From the NCBI GenBank assembly GCA_017591395.1, contig WEDG01000375.1:62501-126500 (forward strand): 64,000 bases of DNA, given 5' to 3'. Shown in pieces: positions 1-12,760 of the stretch; within the stretch, counting starts at the first letter, position 1; each line of letters opens with the position of its first letter. The stretch comes from Schistocephalus solidus. Taxonomy: Eukaryota > Platyhelminthes > Cestoda > Diphyllobothriidea > Diphyllobothriidae. Below the pieces are notes generated by a model that made no database searches, was not told the origin of the DNA, and worked only from the letters and a program-made list of their open reading frames with translations. The translations under genes and the position numbers were made by a program.

Positions 1-1589
1 TTTAAAGTTCGCGGAATGACTCTTCATAAAGTGTCGTATGTGTCCATATGTTAAAACTGATTTTAAAGTACATGACACGGTCCATCTCCATTGTAAAATG
101 CGATGAGCCCTATTTGATATCCTCTCAATAGCGTATAGAACTTCGTGATTTGTGGTTTGGAAACCCTGGATGCAAGTGTAACGGCAGTTCAGGTTCAAGA
201 TTATTCGGGAATAGAAAAAAACCTTAAACTGAAAGACAATCTTTCTTCGAACCCAAAACTTGCAGAAGACGCCGTTTGCTGTAAAATATATCCGCAAAGT
301 GAATTTTGTGCATATACAAAATATGTTTTAATTTATAAGGGCATCGAAAATTAATGGGAAAAATTTATAGTACAGTTTGTGATCTAACCGATGCAAAAGC
401 ATGAACTTAACACCAAAAACCTTGTACCGCATAGATTGGCACCCGGCATCCACGACAGTTATGCGGCAATAACGAAATGACCGTTCTCCAAAAGACATAG
501 TTTGGTTTGTAAGTTATTATTAATTTGATAAGAAATAATTTATCTGATCAAAAACCACCATATCAAAAACGCCTTTATGACAGGTTAATTAGGTAAGGCA
601 GATAAGAAAAGTATAATATAATAGAAAAATAATGAAAAACATTAAAAATTGCCAACTACAAGTACTCTGTTGATAATCCCTTTGCGTGTCAAACTGCTGT
701 ACTGCGGGCTGACATAGAAACAATCAAGTTGGACTGGTTTATAAAATTAATCAGCAAAAATTTCAGTCTGATATCGCCAAAGTGTGGCCTATTTTTTTCA
801 ATAAAATAGACCCTAGGTGCATTCTTCTTTAGTAACAAGCTTTCGAAGCTTCAATTCCATTAAAATCCAAAAAACAAGCCAACAGACACGTCGAAATAAC
901 CGCTCAAATTGAGATCATGATATTTCATGAGTTAAGTCATCTGTCGGAGTTGTGAAGTCGACAGCACGGAAGGTTCCCAAATCAGAAATCAGGGAAGACT
1001 GGTTAGGTTGAATGCGTTTTACGGAGAGAAAAGAGCATACAGGGTTCCCTTCGCGCAGTCGCCGCTAGCCACCTCTTCATGCTAATTATTGCGTGTATGT
1101 GTCCGCAGTTGAGAGTCTTTAACCCCAGGGGCGAGGTCCCTCTGTCACCTGCAGCCAATCCTTGAAATGGCATGATTTGTGTGGCTTCGAGCGCTCGCGA
1201 GGCTAACACCAAGACTCGCGCGGCTCCAGCAGCAAACCGAACCGGACCGCAAGGAGGACAATGCGTGTGAGAGTAAGCGCCAGCGCTTGCAATCACATAA
1301 CCAGGAGCTTGAGGCGGATAAGAAGACAGCGTGACAAAAGTGGCAACCTTGGGATGGATCGCCACACATCTACTGTAAATAGCCATTTTTTCCAGAGTGT
1401 AGTTTGGCAGATACTTGTTCCAGAGGCGATACAGGAAAACGACCAAATATCGTGGAATTAGGCTGCATGCTCTACTTAAGTAACCTTTTCTAATCAAAAA
1501 CACGCTTCAGAATTTCAGTTAATATTTTCTGCGATAACACGCCTCCCTCGTTTGCACTGGCAGGATTTTCTGAAGACGAGGTACGATCA
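1..1589. other. No recognisable gene
   Basis: I see no exon, RNA gene or clear element here. A 166-codon open frame at 1003-1503 (-) has no recognisable domain and overlaps other frames of similar quality, so I treat it as chance. The sequence around 300-360 weakly resembles that around 62310-62350 (both contain a short stretch ending in a 'gcatcga.aat.aat' pattern), so it may be an old dispersed repeat. Confidence 0.4.
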
Positions 1590-1830
1590 ACCAGTCTGCT
1601 CCACGCACCCTTTGTGGACCGAGAACATGTTACGTGAGGAGAGCTTCAGCTGTTCTCATAGAGAGTCGGTAGTTTAAAGTGGACTTCGAAGGCGTTGGCT
1701 GCATATTCTGCCATTAGTTTCCCTGCATATTGAAGTCACCCACGAACTACATCAGTGGGACTGGTGACCTCCCATTTTTTCTCGAACAGCAGTAAATCCC
1801 CGGATCGGTGGTTGGTAGATATTAATGGTT
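1590..1830 (-). pseudogene. Decayed LINE endonuclease fragment
   Basis: Reading the minus strand, one frame around 1750-1730 gives F-V-G-D-F-N-M, the GDFN signature of the APE-type endonuclease of non-LTR retrotransposons. Flanking codons stay weakly similar to such a domain but are broken by in-frame stops a few codons before and after the motif. No reverse transcriptase follows. It is a relic and cannot encode protein. The family is uncertain; it is more diverged than the copies at 12235-12760 and 17095-18195. Confidence 0.4.
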
Positions 1831-3825
1831 TGAAGTCTGCAGATTTTGGGCCTTTATAGTCAACCAATGTACTTTGATACCATCAGCAGACTCGTCAATT
1901 TTCTTAGCTTCATTCAAGTCGTTCTGTATCTGAGGGTACAAGTCTCAGCCTCTGCGGGTTTTTCCGTTTCTCCTTAATGTTTGGTACTGTTGTCTCGCAA
2001 TCCCTGACGTTCTGGAGTAAAAAAATCTCCGTCTTAGGAAAGACGTCTAGAGGCAGATCAGTCAAACGTATTGCTAGCTCACCAGGCATCCAGAGGAGAC
2101 TTTAAATCTTTGAATGCAAGGAGTTTAAAATGGAACTTTCGATGATTACAGCAACTTTTAGCTCCGCCAGCATAGCGCTATAGCTACCATCATCATCATC
2201 CTCATAATAATCATCATCAGCAGCATCCTTTATCATTCTCATCTGCAGCAACGGTTTAAGCCGTAGACGGACCCTATCCACTACGACCTCCAGGCCCGAT
2301 CTCGTATGGAATGGTAAGTTGTTGAAGACCAGTTGAGAGGATATTGTATTCCGCACAGAAAGATTGGAAAATGGCATGGAAGCGGATGGCACACATCCGG
2401 CGCCGCGTGAGAGGTGTCCCGAGCGTGAGAGTGAGACACGCGTCACGATGCCTTGAACGAGGGCATGTGTGAGTCGTTCTTGACGATACTTGGTTGGTTA
2501 GGATAGCTGAGAATTAAAATGCTCGTGTAGGTACTGGTGCGAGGCACAGAGTTGCAACAGGCACCACTGCAATCCACCGGAAATATTTTTCTATGACTCA
2601 CCCTTCGCAGGCGTCTAGATAACTCTGGCTTTTTGCCGAAGACCCTGTGGATAATTTGATGCTTAAACGTACTTTCCTGTAAGCATTCTGAAGTACTTAT
2701 TTTTTTTCAGCAGTATTATCTAGTACGTAATAACTCGCAACGTCTCATTTGGAGATGTTACCCAGTTGATCGACTTTGAACATGTTACAAAAGTCCAAAA
2801 GCTGGCAAAAATAGCGAAGATTCTGCAAACAGCATATTAATATTTGGCATTATCTGTCAATAGGTAATTCTTCTACCGGTCCTATCGCCATATTTTTACC
2901 ACAATTAAAAGACGACTTTTGGCAAATGGGTAAACTGCGCTGAGAGAACCAGTGTTTTTTCTCCTTCCGGATAGTAAAATAAAATTGTTAATTCACTCGG
3001 AATCATAGGTTTAACCTGCCTTTCCCATTAAAGAGTAACGCAACTTTGGGCTGTGATTTACTGATTCAATACACTGGGTTAAAAAGTGCGCGAATTCGAC
3101 AGCAACGAGAGCAAAAAGATGTCGTATATTCGCACTGTTTACTGTTGCCTGTGTAAAGTTAGAAGACCCATTCCCGCTGCTGTACAAAAGGTAAACAGGA
3201 AAAACAGAGTACGCCAGAGCAAAATACGTTCGGACCTGATTTCACTTGGAGCTGAGTTACAGAATCCTCTTAGAATATTTGATTCCCTTCATTAAAAGTT
3301 GTAATGAATAACCAATCAGCGATTGGGATCTTGATGTTCTCCCCAGTCTGGAACTTTTTAAACAGAATATCAACGGTACGGCGGCGTTATTTTGTGCACT
3401 TCTGGGGAATCTGTTTTTGTTTTCAGTGGTTCCGCCTTTTTAAAACTTTGGTAGTGCCCAATTTCCCCAAACAGGTCAGATAAGGACGTAAATAATTTAA
3501 CCCCAAGTTAAAAGATCGTTTGATCGTAAGGCAAACACCATCATCATTATCAGTTATTTAACTATTTTGGGGAGCAGAACTTGGCATGGTAACCTACTTG
3601 CTGGCACCTCCCATGCTCCACGCTTCGCACCAGACCACAGTTTCTCTCTTTAAGGTCGGTGCGAGCACGCATGTTTCGACACGCCCAAAATATTAATTCT
3701 GGTAGCGCAAATTCGTCCAGTATGTGACCTATCTCGTTAGACCTGATGGGGGAAATGGTGAACAAATCGTGGGTAAATAAAATGCTGAAGGCTGTATGCA
3801 TTCACCTGATCGATTCCGGACTGTA
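1831..3825. other. No recognisable gene; short CAT/TCA tracts
   Basis: Contains a short imperfect TCATCA-type tract at about 2187-2222 and an AT-rich stretch. Open frames (for example 2102-2446 minus, 3086-3295 plus, 3562-3801 minus) are short, have no recognisable domain and lack convincing splice context. Confidence 0.4.
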
Positions 3826-5330
3826 CGATTTCAAAGTGGCTATTTCATCAACTCAAATCAGTCACAAAGACATCTGAATCCTCCATCCACAACTCTGTAC
3901 AGTTCCTGGAGAAGCTAAAAGACTTAAAATTGCAAACGATGAAATTCTGCTGTCATTTGACGTTATTTAATTATTTACATCTATCCATCTGAACTTAACG
4001 AATACCGGTACTGCAGAACTCCTGCAGACCTACCCTACCGATGTATCTGTGGACGTGCTCCTTGAACTCCTCGATATATGCCTCAAAACAAACGTTTCCT
4101 TTGCTGGAAAATATTATCGACAGCTATATGTGTCCCTATGGGGTCACCAGTATCCGGGTTTTGTCAGAGGCTGTAATGCAGAAACCAGTGGCTACAGCTC
4201 TCCACAAGGTTAACCCGAGGTTGTGGCTACGCTACGCAGACGATACATTTGTTATCGTCAAAAGAGACCAACTTGAACTTCTCCGCAAAAACCTAAAGTC
4301 CATATTCCCAGGACCTCAATCCACCTTCGAAACAGCTGTCGATGACCGACTTCCGTTCTTAGATGTCCTCGTACATAGGAAGAGAAATGGGACATTGCAT
4401 ACCTCAGTCTATCGTAGAGATGCATACTTCGAGGTCGTCTTAAATTTTGGGACAAAACATCCCATGTATCACAAACGTAGCTCTGTTAACAGCCTGCTAA
4501 GTCAAGCAAATATTCACACTTCCGAAGAAGAAACATATTGAGCAGAAATGCAATACCTTTTCAACCTTTTTTTCCAAAAATTGATATTCTTCTGACTTTG
4601 TCCATCGATTCATGCGATGACAACAGTTCAAAGAAAGAGGTAATTCCAGAGCTACGACCTCTCGGACGTCAAAACCAACAAACTGGTGAGCCCTGCCATA
4701 CGTTAAGAATGAATCTGAACTCGTTGAAAGACAGCTTAAGATACAAATAGGGCAAAAACCTACAGCGACTTCAAGCATCCAGCTTGTACACCCCAAGGAC
4801 AGGGTTGACTATTTCAACAGAAGAGAAGACGTCTACAAATTATCGTGTACCAGTTGTGCTACCATCTATTGTGACCGAACCAGAAATCTTTATCCATCTG
4901 TTTACATGAACATCAGTTAGCTGTGAGGAGACGAGACCTCTTATACCACGTAGCCATGCACACACTGGACACAGGACACCTATTTGCATGGGAGAATACC
5001 CACGTCGTGGACGCCTGCCCAGCAGGGACGGGTCGCGAATTCCTGGGGGCAATGCACTCAGACGATGCATGCATTAACAGGCATATCGATTTGGATGCCA
5101 ATAAAAACTTTCTCAAGGGGAAGGGGAAGCGAACACAGCCACTATCGACCGGATAAATTGAAGCATTGAATGCCTACAGGCTCCCTCTTAAGCCAACCAC
5201 AAAATCTTGTATTAGGCATTGTTTAAAGTTGACTGTTTTTTGTACATCTTTCATTTGTCTGAAGACGAGCTGGACTCGAAAATTTACATAATAAAGATAT
5301 TTTATCCCGAATAATTAGAGCTTAATTAAA
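3826..5330 (+). mobile_element. Penelope-like element, family 1, 5'-truncated (PLE A)
   Basis: A 5'-truncated retroelement starting inside the reverse transcriptase and running through a GIY-YIG region to the 3' UTR. The frame at 4041-4541 encodes RT motif C as WLRYADDTFVIVK (YADD catalytic pair present), followed by LPFLDVLVHRK, a typical PLE segment. A later frame at 4923-5156 matches the C-terminal part of the endonuclease of the copies at 43388-43681 and 46652-47020. Motif A is interrupted: the serine-phenylalanine-aspartate segment near 3953 is followed by a stop. Several frameshifts separate the blocks, so it is dead. The 3' UTR contains AATAAAG near 5291 and a hammerhead-like motif. 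Confidence 0.9.
5254..5290 (+). ncRNA. Hammerhead-like motif in PLE A 3' UTR
   Basis: Core CTGAAGA (5259-5265; position 7 is free in hammerheads), then a small stem II (GAG at 5267-5269 with CTC at 5275-5277, loop CTGGA), GAAA (5278-5281), an AATTT stem III and a weak stem I (TGT at 5256-5258 with ACA at 5286-5288). The same layout occurs at the equivalent place in the other two family-1 copies. Stem II is only 3 bp and one base is unpaired before it, so activity is doubtful. Confidence 0.45.
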
Positions 5331-5600
5331 TTAAACTTTTATGCCACTTCCCAGCCTGGTCAACATGTGATCTTATGAAAGAATTTACTCCCGTGACGTC
5401 ACTTTTGGCAAAATCAAGTGAAACACTACTTGCCTTGATAAACCGAATCTCAAAATATGGAAAAATGAAAAATAAGCAGTCACTTCTCCTGAAACCGTGT
5501 TCGAATTTATAATCAAACTGTAGGTTGCTCGCTAACGGCCATTAACATTACATTTATTCTTGAAGGGCATGTATGTGCACACTTCACTTAAGTACTTCTT
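5320..5600. repeat. Dispersed repeat, pair with 53720-53990
   Basis: About 280 bp here align with 53720-53990 in the same orientation. Shared blocks include 'tttact(c)...tgacgtc', 'gctcg(c/t)taacggccat' and 'ttattcttgaa'. No coding capacity or terminal structure is visible, and the family is unidentified. Confidence 0.5.
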
Positions 5601-5922
5601 GCAAACGTAATTCTACAGACCCTATTTTTCACTCGTGTTTTGCATGTACATTTAAACTCAAGTTTTCTCATTTTCAACGATTTTGGACGTTTTCGGGATT
5701 TTCCGCTCCTCTAAAAATTTGGTAATTCTAAACTAAGTAACAGTGCCTCCAAAAGGTAGTTTATCTGTTTAATTCATTTAAAGACGTTCATTATTATTTC
5801 AAGGCTTCAATGCATTCGCTGGTGCCAGTTTGCGAGTTATTAGCAACCTTTTGTACACTTCGGCACCTTTCTTGAGATTGGTCACGTACTGTTTGTGTGT
5901 GCGTGTTAACTGCCCTTCGCAG

Positions 5923-6381
5923 ATACTGATGACCTCCCTACCATACAGTTGGAAACTGCCCATTTTCATGCGGCCCACAATCCAGACGCAACTCCTGTGG
6001 CTCTGTCCCCAGTTCTGCACCGAACTCGTGACAGACGTGGAGCGTCGACAGAAAACGGCCCTGGTGGAGACGCTCAGCAGTAAACTGACTAACCTCTCTA
6101 GCGCCCTTGCGCCCGCTGACATCGCCGTCATCACAATCTCGGCCTCGGAGACGCGAACGGCGATCATGAGCGAGGGCGAACAGATGACGCCATTCAACCT
6201 GCTAGCTTCCATTGGCGGCATCTTCGGACTCTTCCTGGGACTCTCCGGCGTGACGACCTTTGAAGTTATTGAGGCCTGGGCTATCATTCTGCCTCATCTG
6301 ATCCCCCTTTGTCGCTATTCACTATATCTGGTCAAGACTTTTTGGCGAGAATTTAGAGATGCAGAGGACCCCATAACTTAG
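5923..6381 (+). CDS. DEG/ENaC (amiloride-sensitive) sodium channel, last exon
   Basis: Terminal exon of 152 codons plus stop. It starts after a pyrimidine-rich acceptor ending CAG at 5920-5922, in phase 0 with the open frame. The protein contains a segment of the channel's extracellular domain, then near residues 88-112 a second transmembrane helix of DEG/ENaC type: LLASIGGIFGLFLGLSG. The GGIFGLFLG run and G-L-S match the family's G/S-x-S selectivity filter, and the following Glu (TTFEVIE) is also typical. A short basic cytoplasmic tail follows. Members are trimeric Na+ channels of the plasma membrane, gated by peptides, acid or force; the ligand here cannot be told. Upstream exons were not found in 1-5922, perhaps because they are diverged or lie outside the window. 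A polyadenylation signal AATAAA lies at 6727-6732. Confidence 0.8.
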   Translation: MLMTSLPYSWKLPIFMRPTIQTQLLWLCPQFCTELVTDVERRQKTALVETLSSKLTNLSSALAPADIAVITISASETRTAIMSEGEQMTPFNLLASIGGIFGLFLGLSGVTTFEVIEAWAIILPHLIPLCRYSLYLVKTFWREFRDAEDPIT

Positions 6382-7284
6382 ATCTTTGGCGTCTTCTTGA
6401 GGAGTTTAAACACTTTTTCAGATGCCAGAACGATTATCTAAGAAGGACGGTCCCCTGCTGCTGCCCTCCCATCTTATATCACAGTATTTAGCATTTTGTT
6501 AATTCTACTGGCAATAATAACATGGAATACAAGTGCTCGAATGAATTAGCTTCGTAGCGTGGGTCACTGCAAGTGAGCAAAACCCTATTTCCATATTCTT
6601 CCAGAGAAAATGCAGTCTCTTTGAAAAAATCTAAATTAAAAGGAACGAACGGATGCAGGACAAGGGGTACGCTTTTAATTTGGAACAGCCAAGATTTTTA
6701 AGGGAAATGGTGCAGTACAAACAGTAAATAAAGGTTTCATTCTTACAGAACCAAGCATAAAACGTGAGAGCTTAACTACTAAGTAAGGAAGAAGAAGGAG
6801 ATGATTATGATGAAGAAGAAGAAGAAGAAGAAGAAGAAGAAGCGAACGAGTGCCGTAAGCAGTTGTTGATATTTCTGATCTTTAGAACTAACCCAGCAAT
6901 CCACCGCAGAGATGATGACAACAATAGAACGAACGGCAGTTACATAAGATAATGGCATATTAACATTCAACGCTATTGACCATGATGCAATGGCGCACAA
7001 TTCAGTATGCCGCCTCGACAATGGGCGACACGGGGAATTCGTGGCAGAAATGCCACGCATGTGGAAAGTTGTTGTGGCACGCTTACATGCGGGCTTGCGT
7101 CGCAACAGTCAGACGCATCCAATCCCGTATCAGATAGCTGGTCTGCTCGGACAGGGGATCGATGCCTGGAAGAGGAAGGTTGTTTGACTCTGGGAACTCC
7201 GTCTCCATCGCACTCAATGTATGCTCATTGCTTAAAACAAATTGGCGTGCTTGTAAGCCGTCGGGGTGCACTTAAAGTCTTGGC
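6382..7284. other. 3' flank of channel gene; (GAA)n tract
   Basis: AATAAA at 6727-6732 is a plausible polyadenylation signal for the exon upstream. An imperfect (GAA)n microsatellite occupies about 6786-6842. No further exon is recognisable. Confidence 0.5.
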
Positions 7285-7640
7285 TTTGAAGGTTGTAATT
7301 AGAGAGAATAAAACTTTCCTCTCAGGACTACAGCCAGATTGAAATGGGTCCTTCTTAAAGTGGCCTCTGGGACCCTGCCACACAGCTGGGAGTGTGCAAA
7401 CCTGATCCACAGTGCGCGGATAAGGCTTATGTGACACGCGCAGATGGACTGTTTAACTTTGCCGGCCACTGCACTCGATCCCGACTTCCTGATACATGAC
7501 CAAGGAGAGTGAGGAAGAAGTCGGTGCCGCGCAAGTTGCCACCCGTCTGCCCACCCTGCTATGGGACTCACGGTGGACATCATCATTCTCGACAATCGAA
7601 CCGTCGTATGCCGGTGCCAGATCGATGCATCGATTGCTTT
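7285..7640 (+). repeat. Dispersed repeat R1, diverged copy
   Basis: Shares 'tccttcttaa.gtggcct' (near 7347) and a later block ('cacggtggacatcatc...' near 7570) with 24590-24735, 31440-31620, 31840-32245, 59480-59700 and, inverted, 33085-33250. No open frame is conserved between the copies. It could be the untranslated end of a retroelement, because the 31840-32245 copy runs directly into a LINE 5' UTR fragment. Confidence 0.5.
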
Positions 7641-10600
7641 GATTCTCATCCAACATACAGAGCCTTGTACAGCCTCTTTCGAACCGGCGGGCACTCGTCG
7701 TTCATTAGCTACTGACCTCTATTCCTGTCAGTGTTTCACTGCTTTCATCACTGACACTGGACGCCTGCGCATGTCCAAAATCTCATAAAATGATCGGATG
7801 TTTTCGGTGCTCATTCACTTTTATTCTTACGCGTACACATACCTGTAACTCTCACCTAAGCTAGCGCTTGTGAACTTCCTCGCTTTCTAAAAATTTGCAC
7901 ATGTAATCAATGGCCTATTCACTGATTCGTATTAATACACAAAGGAGAAGATAAGGCTAAAATTTGACCAAGCACCAACTTCCTGCATTAAAGCGGGAGA
8001 ATGTTTGTTTGTGCAGGATTGGGTTCAGTAAAGGCGGCTGAACTTCAGAAGCTTGCCGTCCAGACGACAGCTTGGTACACCTGCACGTTGTTTTGCCGGA
8101 AATAAACTGTGAACAGGGCAAAGGCGACGAAATGTGTGGGAGTTAATGACGTCATAAAATTGCGTGAGCTCCTATTCAACTGTGTACGGTTATTGCGTGT
8201 TAATAAGACAAGATAAACTGTCCAATTAAACATCGGCCTAGAGGGATAAAATTTGTTAGATAAATAAAGCATAAACTGTTGGTTTGCGATTCGACCGCGC
8301 AGGCTGAAAGCGAAACAGTATCAGTATCTGTATATTTGAGGGAGATGTAGGTGAGTCACCTTTGAATTCCCTATTTGTACATGCGAGTTGTGGTATCAAA
8401 AAAAAATTTTTTCAGTTTTTTCAGTTTATTTGGTGAGGATAATAGGCAATTGGTGAGGCCAACAAAGTGGAACAAAGTTGAAAAAGAGCAGACAGTGAAA
8501 AAAAACTCCCGGTGATATTTAGGAGAAAAAAACTGTCGCCCTTGGGAGGGGGGTCCAACGGGGGCATTTCGGAGGTCACATGATGCTCCATTGCTGAGTT
8601 CAGCGTCCGTTGAGGGATTTCAAAGGCTGAAATAGATGTCCAGATCATCCTCGGTCCATTGCGGTTCGAACTAGGGGATAACGTTCATACACCTCATGGA
8701 CGACGGTCGCCAGGTCCAGCTGATGCGAATACTCACGGTGTCACCAAGGTGTGTAAAGCAGGCTGTAAAGCAGGAGGGAAGTTATTTGAGCAAGCGAGTT
8801 CAGAGTACAATCGAGCATGTTTAAGTCCGCAATGCGCGGGACAGCAATCAGTCCAGCGTGGGAAGGAGAGAGGATGGGAGAGGGATGGCGTTACGTCCAT
8901 TATCGAGCTTTGCCATGACAGCACATGAGTGATCACATGATCCAGCTGCTGCGTCTGCAAAGCGCAGGAGACGCCCAGTCGTCACCCGAGGTAGGACCTC
9001 AAATATCGCCATTGGGTCCATCGTATGGTTAGTGGTCACCAGGTGCTTCGTACTTGAATTCCTTGTTACCTTTGTTTCTGTCCTTATCAGCAATTTTGGC
9101 ATATGTTCAGCTGATCGAGCTGCAAACTACCTTTACTTGCACCCAATGTAGCAGCATCCGCAACTACATGTAAATACAGTTTTAGGTGCCATGCATGGTT
9201 AGAATGTTTTTTTGTCGGTAAAACTGGAATAACCGTTGCAGAACTGATGAACAAGGTAGGGGCGGGGTACATTCGTTAAATCGTGCATCGCTTGACACAG
9301 TATCACTCATGAAAGGGAGGTTAATACTCACCGTCCTTTGGGCACGGATAGTTGTTCAGGACCTTCTTGTCTAGGATGGCGATACTTATGGGTGAATGTC
9401 TCCGTATACCCGTTTCTTGGAATAACGTCCGTCAGGAAACTTACCTCCGCATCCATCGCATCAGAGGACCAAATTCTAATGGCTCTGCTAAATGAGCACC
9501 AAACCATGGTTTTTCTTCACGAAATTGGAATGAAACTAAGGAAGTGCATCTACTGTCCTTTCCAGGCGGTTTTTCGACGGGCGGATTTCTGAATGGAACC
9601 ATCTGTCCACCTACAAACAAGAAAGTCTAAAAAAGACAGTATGGCGTTCTGCTCACGCTCTAACATAAGGCTGCTCTTTTCGTATGCTTTGTTTAAAGCG
9701 TTAAGTAGCAATTCTCCGTTTCATGGCTTTTTACCGATTACAAAATGATAATTATCGCACGCAGTTGAATAAGAAGTCATGACATTTTATGACGTCATTA
9801 AATTGTGCATGTTTTTTGTCTTTGACTTGTTCAAACACGCACATGGTTCCGGCTGCATGAATTTGATTAAGCAATGATCACTGGGTATGGGGAAGTTTAC
9901 AGGCAGAGGGGTGGCCGTCCGGTACTGGATGAGCCGAATTACGGCGGTCGTCAACGAGGGGTTATCAAATCAAAAGTCAGAGAGACTAAGGTAATTTGAG
10001 AGTTCTGTTGAAGCGAGAGCACTTACAAGCGACTCAAAGGCAATGACAATAACTGTTCTCACAAACCGAGTACGGAAATTCGAGGTTTTTAGCCCTGGCG
10101 CCAGACGCGTGCGTATGTCTGAGCTTTGTTCAGCTCTGGTCAATTGGCATCGTGGCATCGGCAAGCCGAAGGGCGAATTACACACGGTGCAAGCAATGGT
10201 AATAGGAGTTAGATCGCCGTAGGCACACCACGTGTACATTTATTATGCTAATTATCCTTCGGTCAAGGAATCTGTACGGTCTGCACGAGGTTGTTCTTCG
10301 CGTGCAGAACTGGACTGCGCAATGCACTTATCCTTTACACCATGCTACATCCCGTTTATTAGACGGCATTCAGTGTAATATATAGAAAGCTCCACTGGTG
10401 TGGACGTAGTGGTCAGTGTCTACCAGCTCATGGATTTGGCAGTTGCTGCTGATAATTTGTCGATGTTCTGTCGAGCTTTAATGGCTTGACCACTCGATAG
10501 TTTCCACATTACTAGTCAGGGCAGACAGCGTTATAGGACAGCCTTTACTGAGGCCAGCGTAACAGTGGCTGAACAGGCAGAGGGAACAAGTGTTCTTTTC

Positions 10601-12234
10601 AGCCGCGTGATAGCGTTTGGGGTCGTTAGCCCCAGCGCTGAGTGCGTGCGTGCAACTGGGTTTTGTCCTACCGCAACCAATGAGCGAGGGACACAGCGCC
10701 GACTGTCCACCAGTTCGCGCTATGAGGAGCCAAGTTACGCGCGGCTCAAGCGATTGATTGGCAGGGAACCGTAGGCGGATTATGGATGGCATGGATGAAC
10801 TGCCGTGCTGTCGATCGCGGGGGCAGACTGTCGCAGTTCTCCCGACCACATTTTCGTCCTTCACAATTTAAGGCCCTGAAGCAAGTGAAGTGCCAGACAC
10901 ACAGAGCTGATCGGAGCTGCAATTTGTGTGTCTGATTTTTGGAGCGTAACGCATGAACTTTGACGACCCTGAAGGCATGAAGAGGCCGCAATTAAAGGTC
11001 TATTTACAACCTGGTCCTGCGCGCCTACATGAAAGGATGGCGAACAAATTGGATTTTTTTCCTCGACAGTGAGTTCCACAGTTCTCTTGGGAAATACATT
11101 CTTTTTCGGCGAGTTCTGAAATCCAGCTAATTCTGCATCGACGCAGGTGGGAATATCCATGCGCGCAATTTTTCGGTGAAAATGACACAGGTTTCAATAC
11201 GATTCCCTGTGGCCGATCATTTTTCGTTTCCTTACCTTGTTGGGGGTTTTTTGGGAAAACAGTCCATCTGAGTAACAGGTTGACTCATAGCATATATATA
11301 TTTAGTCTTAGTCTGTCGAACTAGCAGCCAAACTCGGAAAAAATATATTTTTGGCTATACTGACTTGTAGCTGCCCTCCTCCCTCTGAGTTTACCTGATT
11401 TATGAAGGCGCATGGGCGTGGTGTAAAAATAATCGGTTGCTACTCCTGATTGGTCAACTCTCATGTTACGGGAATAATCTGCAGCCGGGGCCTACGTCAG
11501 ATCCAAGTCGGAATTTCTCGTATGCCCACCCCTGACCGCACACATGAGCAGGAACGCCCCCACTCCCAGTACCACAGTTGGCCTTCCAGGATGGTCAGAA
11601 ATTCCCGTGGCCTAACTCTAGAATGAGCTCTGACACGAACCTTAACCTTAACCTTAATCTTAACCCTAACTTTGCTTCAACCCGAACCCTGATTTCCTTG
11701 GAATTTAGCCTAAGGCCACCTGCATTATGGGTTTGAGTAACCTCGTTCAGAAGCCTTGTTGTGCGACTGCGCAGGAGCGGGTGAATGGAGACACGCACAT
11801 CGATGTGGCCTGCAACAGTAGTCGTTCTTTAACTGCCAACCATAGGAGGGGACAGAATATGAATAATGTATGTTAGTTAGCCCTCGGGAAAACACTTGTA
11901 CTAGCTGTCTTTAGACATCGTCCTATTAAGTCATTTGTTGCGTGTAATATAGAAGATAATCTCTGAAATTATTCTTTACTTTCTGCCTTTGCAGTGATGG
12001 GCTTTGTGACATTCTCCTAAAAATTCCGGTGAATGAACTTTCGCGAAGTCTAAATTTGGTGCATCTGGAGGCGAAAATGTTCTTATTCCTCTGCGTAGCC
12101 TGTTCCGTCACGGTGTTGAGTGCGCAGTCCTCCGCGAAGAGCAGATCTTAAACAGTATTCGTGGATAGACACATTGAGACCTGCATTCTATTGAGAAGAT
12201 GCCCATCAATTCTGTAGGACGCTCATCCTGATAG
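7641..12234. other. No recognisable gene; degenerate telomere-like block
   Basis: About 4.6 kb without a recognisable exon. The open frames are short and unsupported. At 11640-11700 is a degenerate CTTAACC/CCCTAA-like tract. With its flanks (about 11400-11720, inverted) it aligns to 57240-57450, including 'cacgggaatttctg' and 'aaggccacc'. It is an interspersed repeat, not a chromosome end. Confidence 0.4.
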
Positions 12235-12760
12235 GTGTCCATTGACATGAAAAACAACATGAGATTGAAGAGGGTTGAAACGAAAGCAGATGTTGGTCAG
12301 TAGGAGTCCATGTTCCGCGCAGGTTCGCAGAAGAAGGAGGCCGTTTTCGCTACAGCCGCCGAGACCGTGAAGACCCAGCATCCCTGCCCATGCAGCGTGG
12401 TTTTTTCCAACGCGGGCATTGAAGTTGCCGAAGACAAGCAGTTTGCCCGACTTCGTCAAAGACGCCAGGAGGGCGCGCAGGTCCTCGTAGAATCTGTTCT
12501 TAGCCTCATCAAAGCTTGTCATTGGGGGCGTAGGCCCTGATGCTGAGGGTGAACGTAGGTCCCGAAGTGGCGGGTGCAGGGTAATCAATCGGCCGTTTAT
12601 GCCCTGCGGCAGCCGGGGCAGTTGTCCCACTATTTCGTTCCTGATGAAAAACGCGATAACAGCATCATGTCACTCTGCTTTCGGGAGGTCAATACAGAAG
12701 AATGGGTAACCAGCACCGACCTTTTCGGCAAATAAGTGTCATCGGACGGCATTGAAGCAT
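12235..12760 (-). pseudogene. LINE endonuclease fragment, diverged copy
   Basis: Minus-strand frames give an APE-type endonuclease fragment related to the copy at 27336-28123. A block near 12700-12630 reads GAGYPFF with an in-frame stop soon after. The 12630-12223 frame then carries [18 protein letters not shown], a FGNFNARVG (the family GDFN motif, D replaced by N) and [17 protein letters not shown]. The D-to-N change in the catalytic motif and the stop make it inactive. Similarity ends before the endonuclease's C-terminal part, and no RT follows. Confidence 0.75.

Noticed and set aside
1003..1503. 166-codon open frame on the minus strand
   Set aside because: No recognisable domain, overlapping frames of similar length, and no splice or promoter context; taken as chance.
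11640..11700. A telomere or subtelomere
   Set aside because: The tract is short and degenerate, and it recurs inside the CUL3 intron with shared flanks, so it is interspersed.
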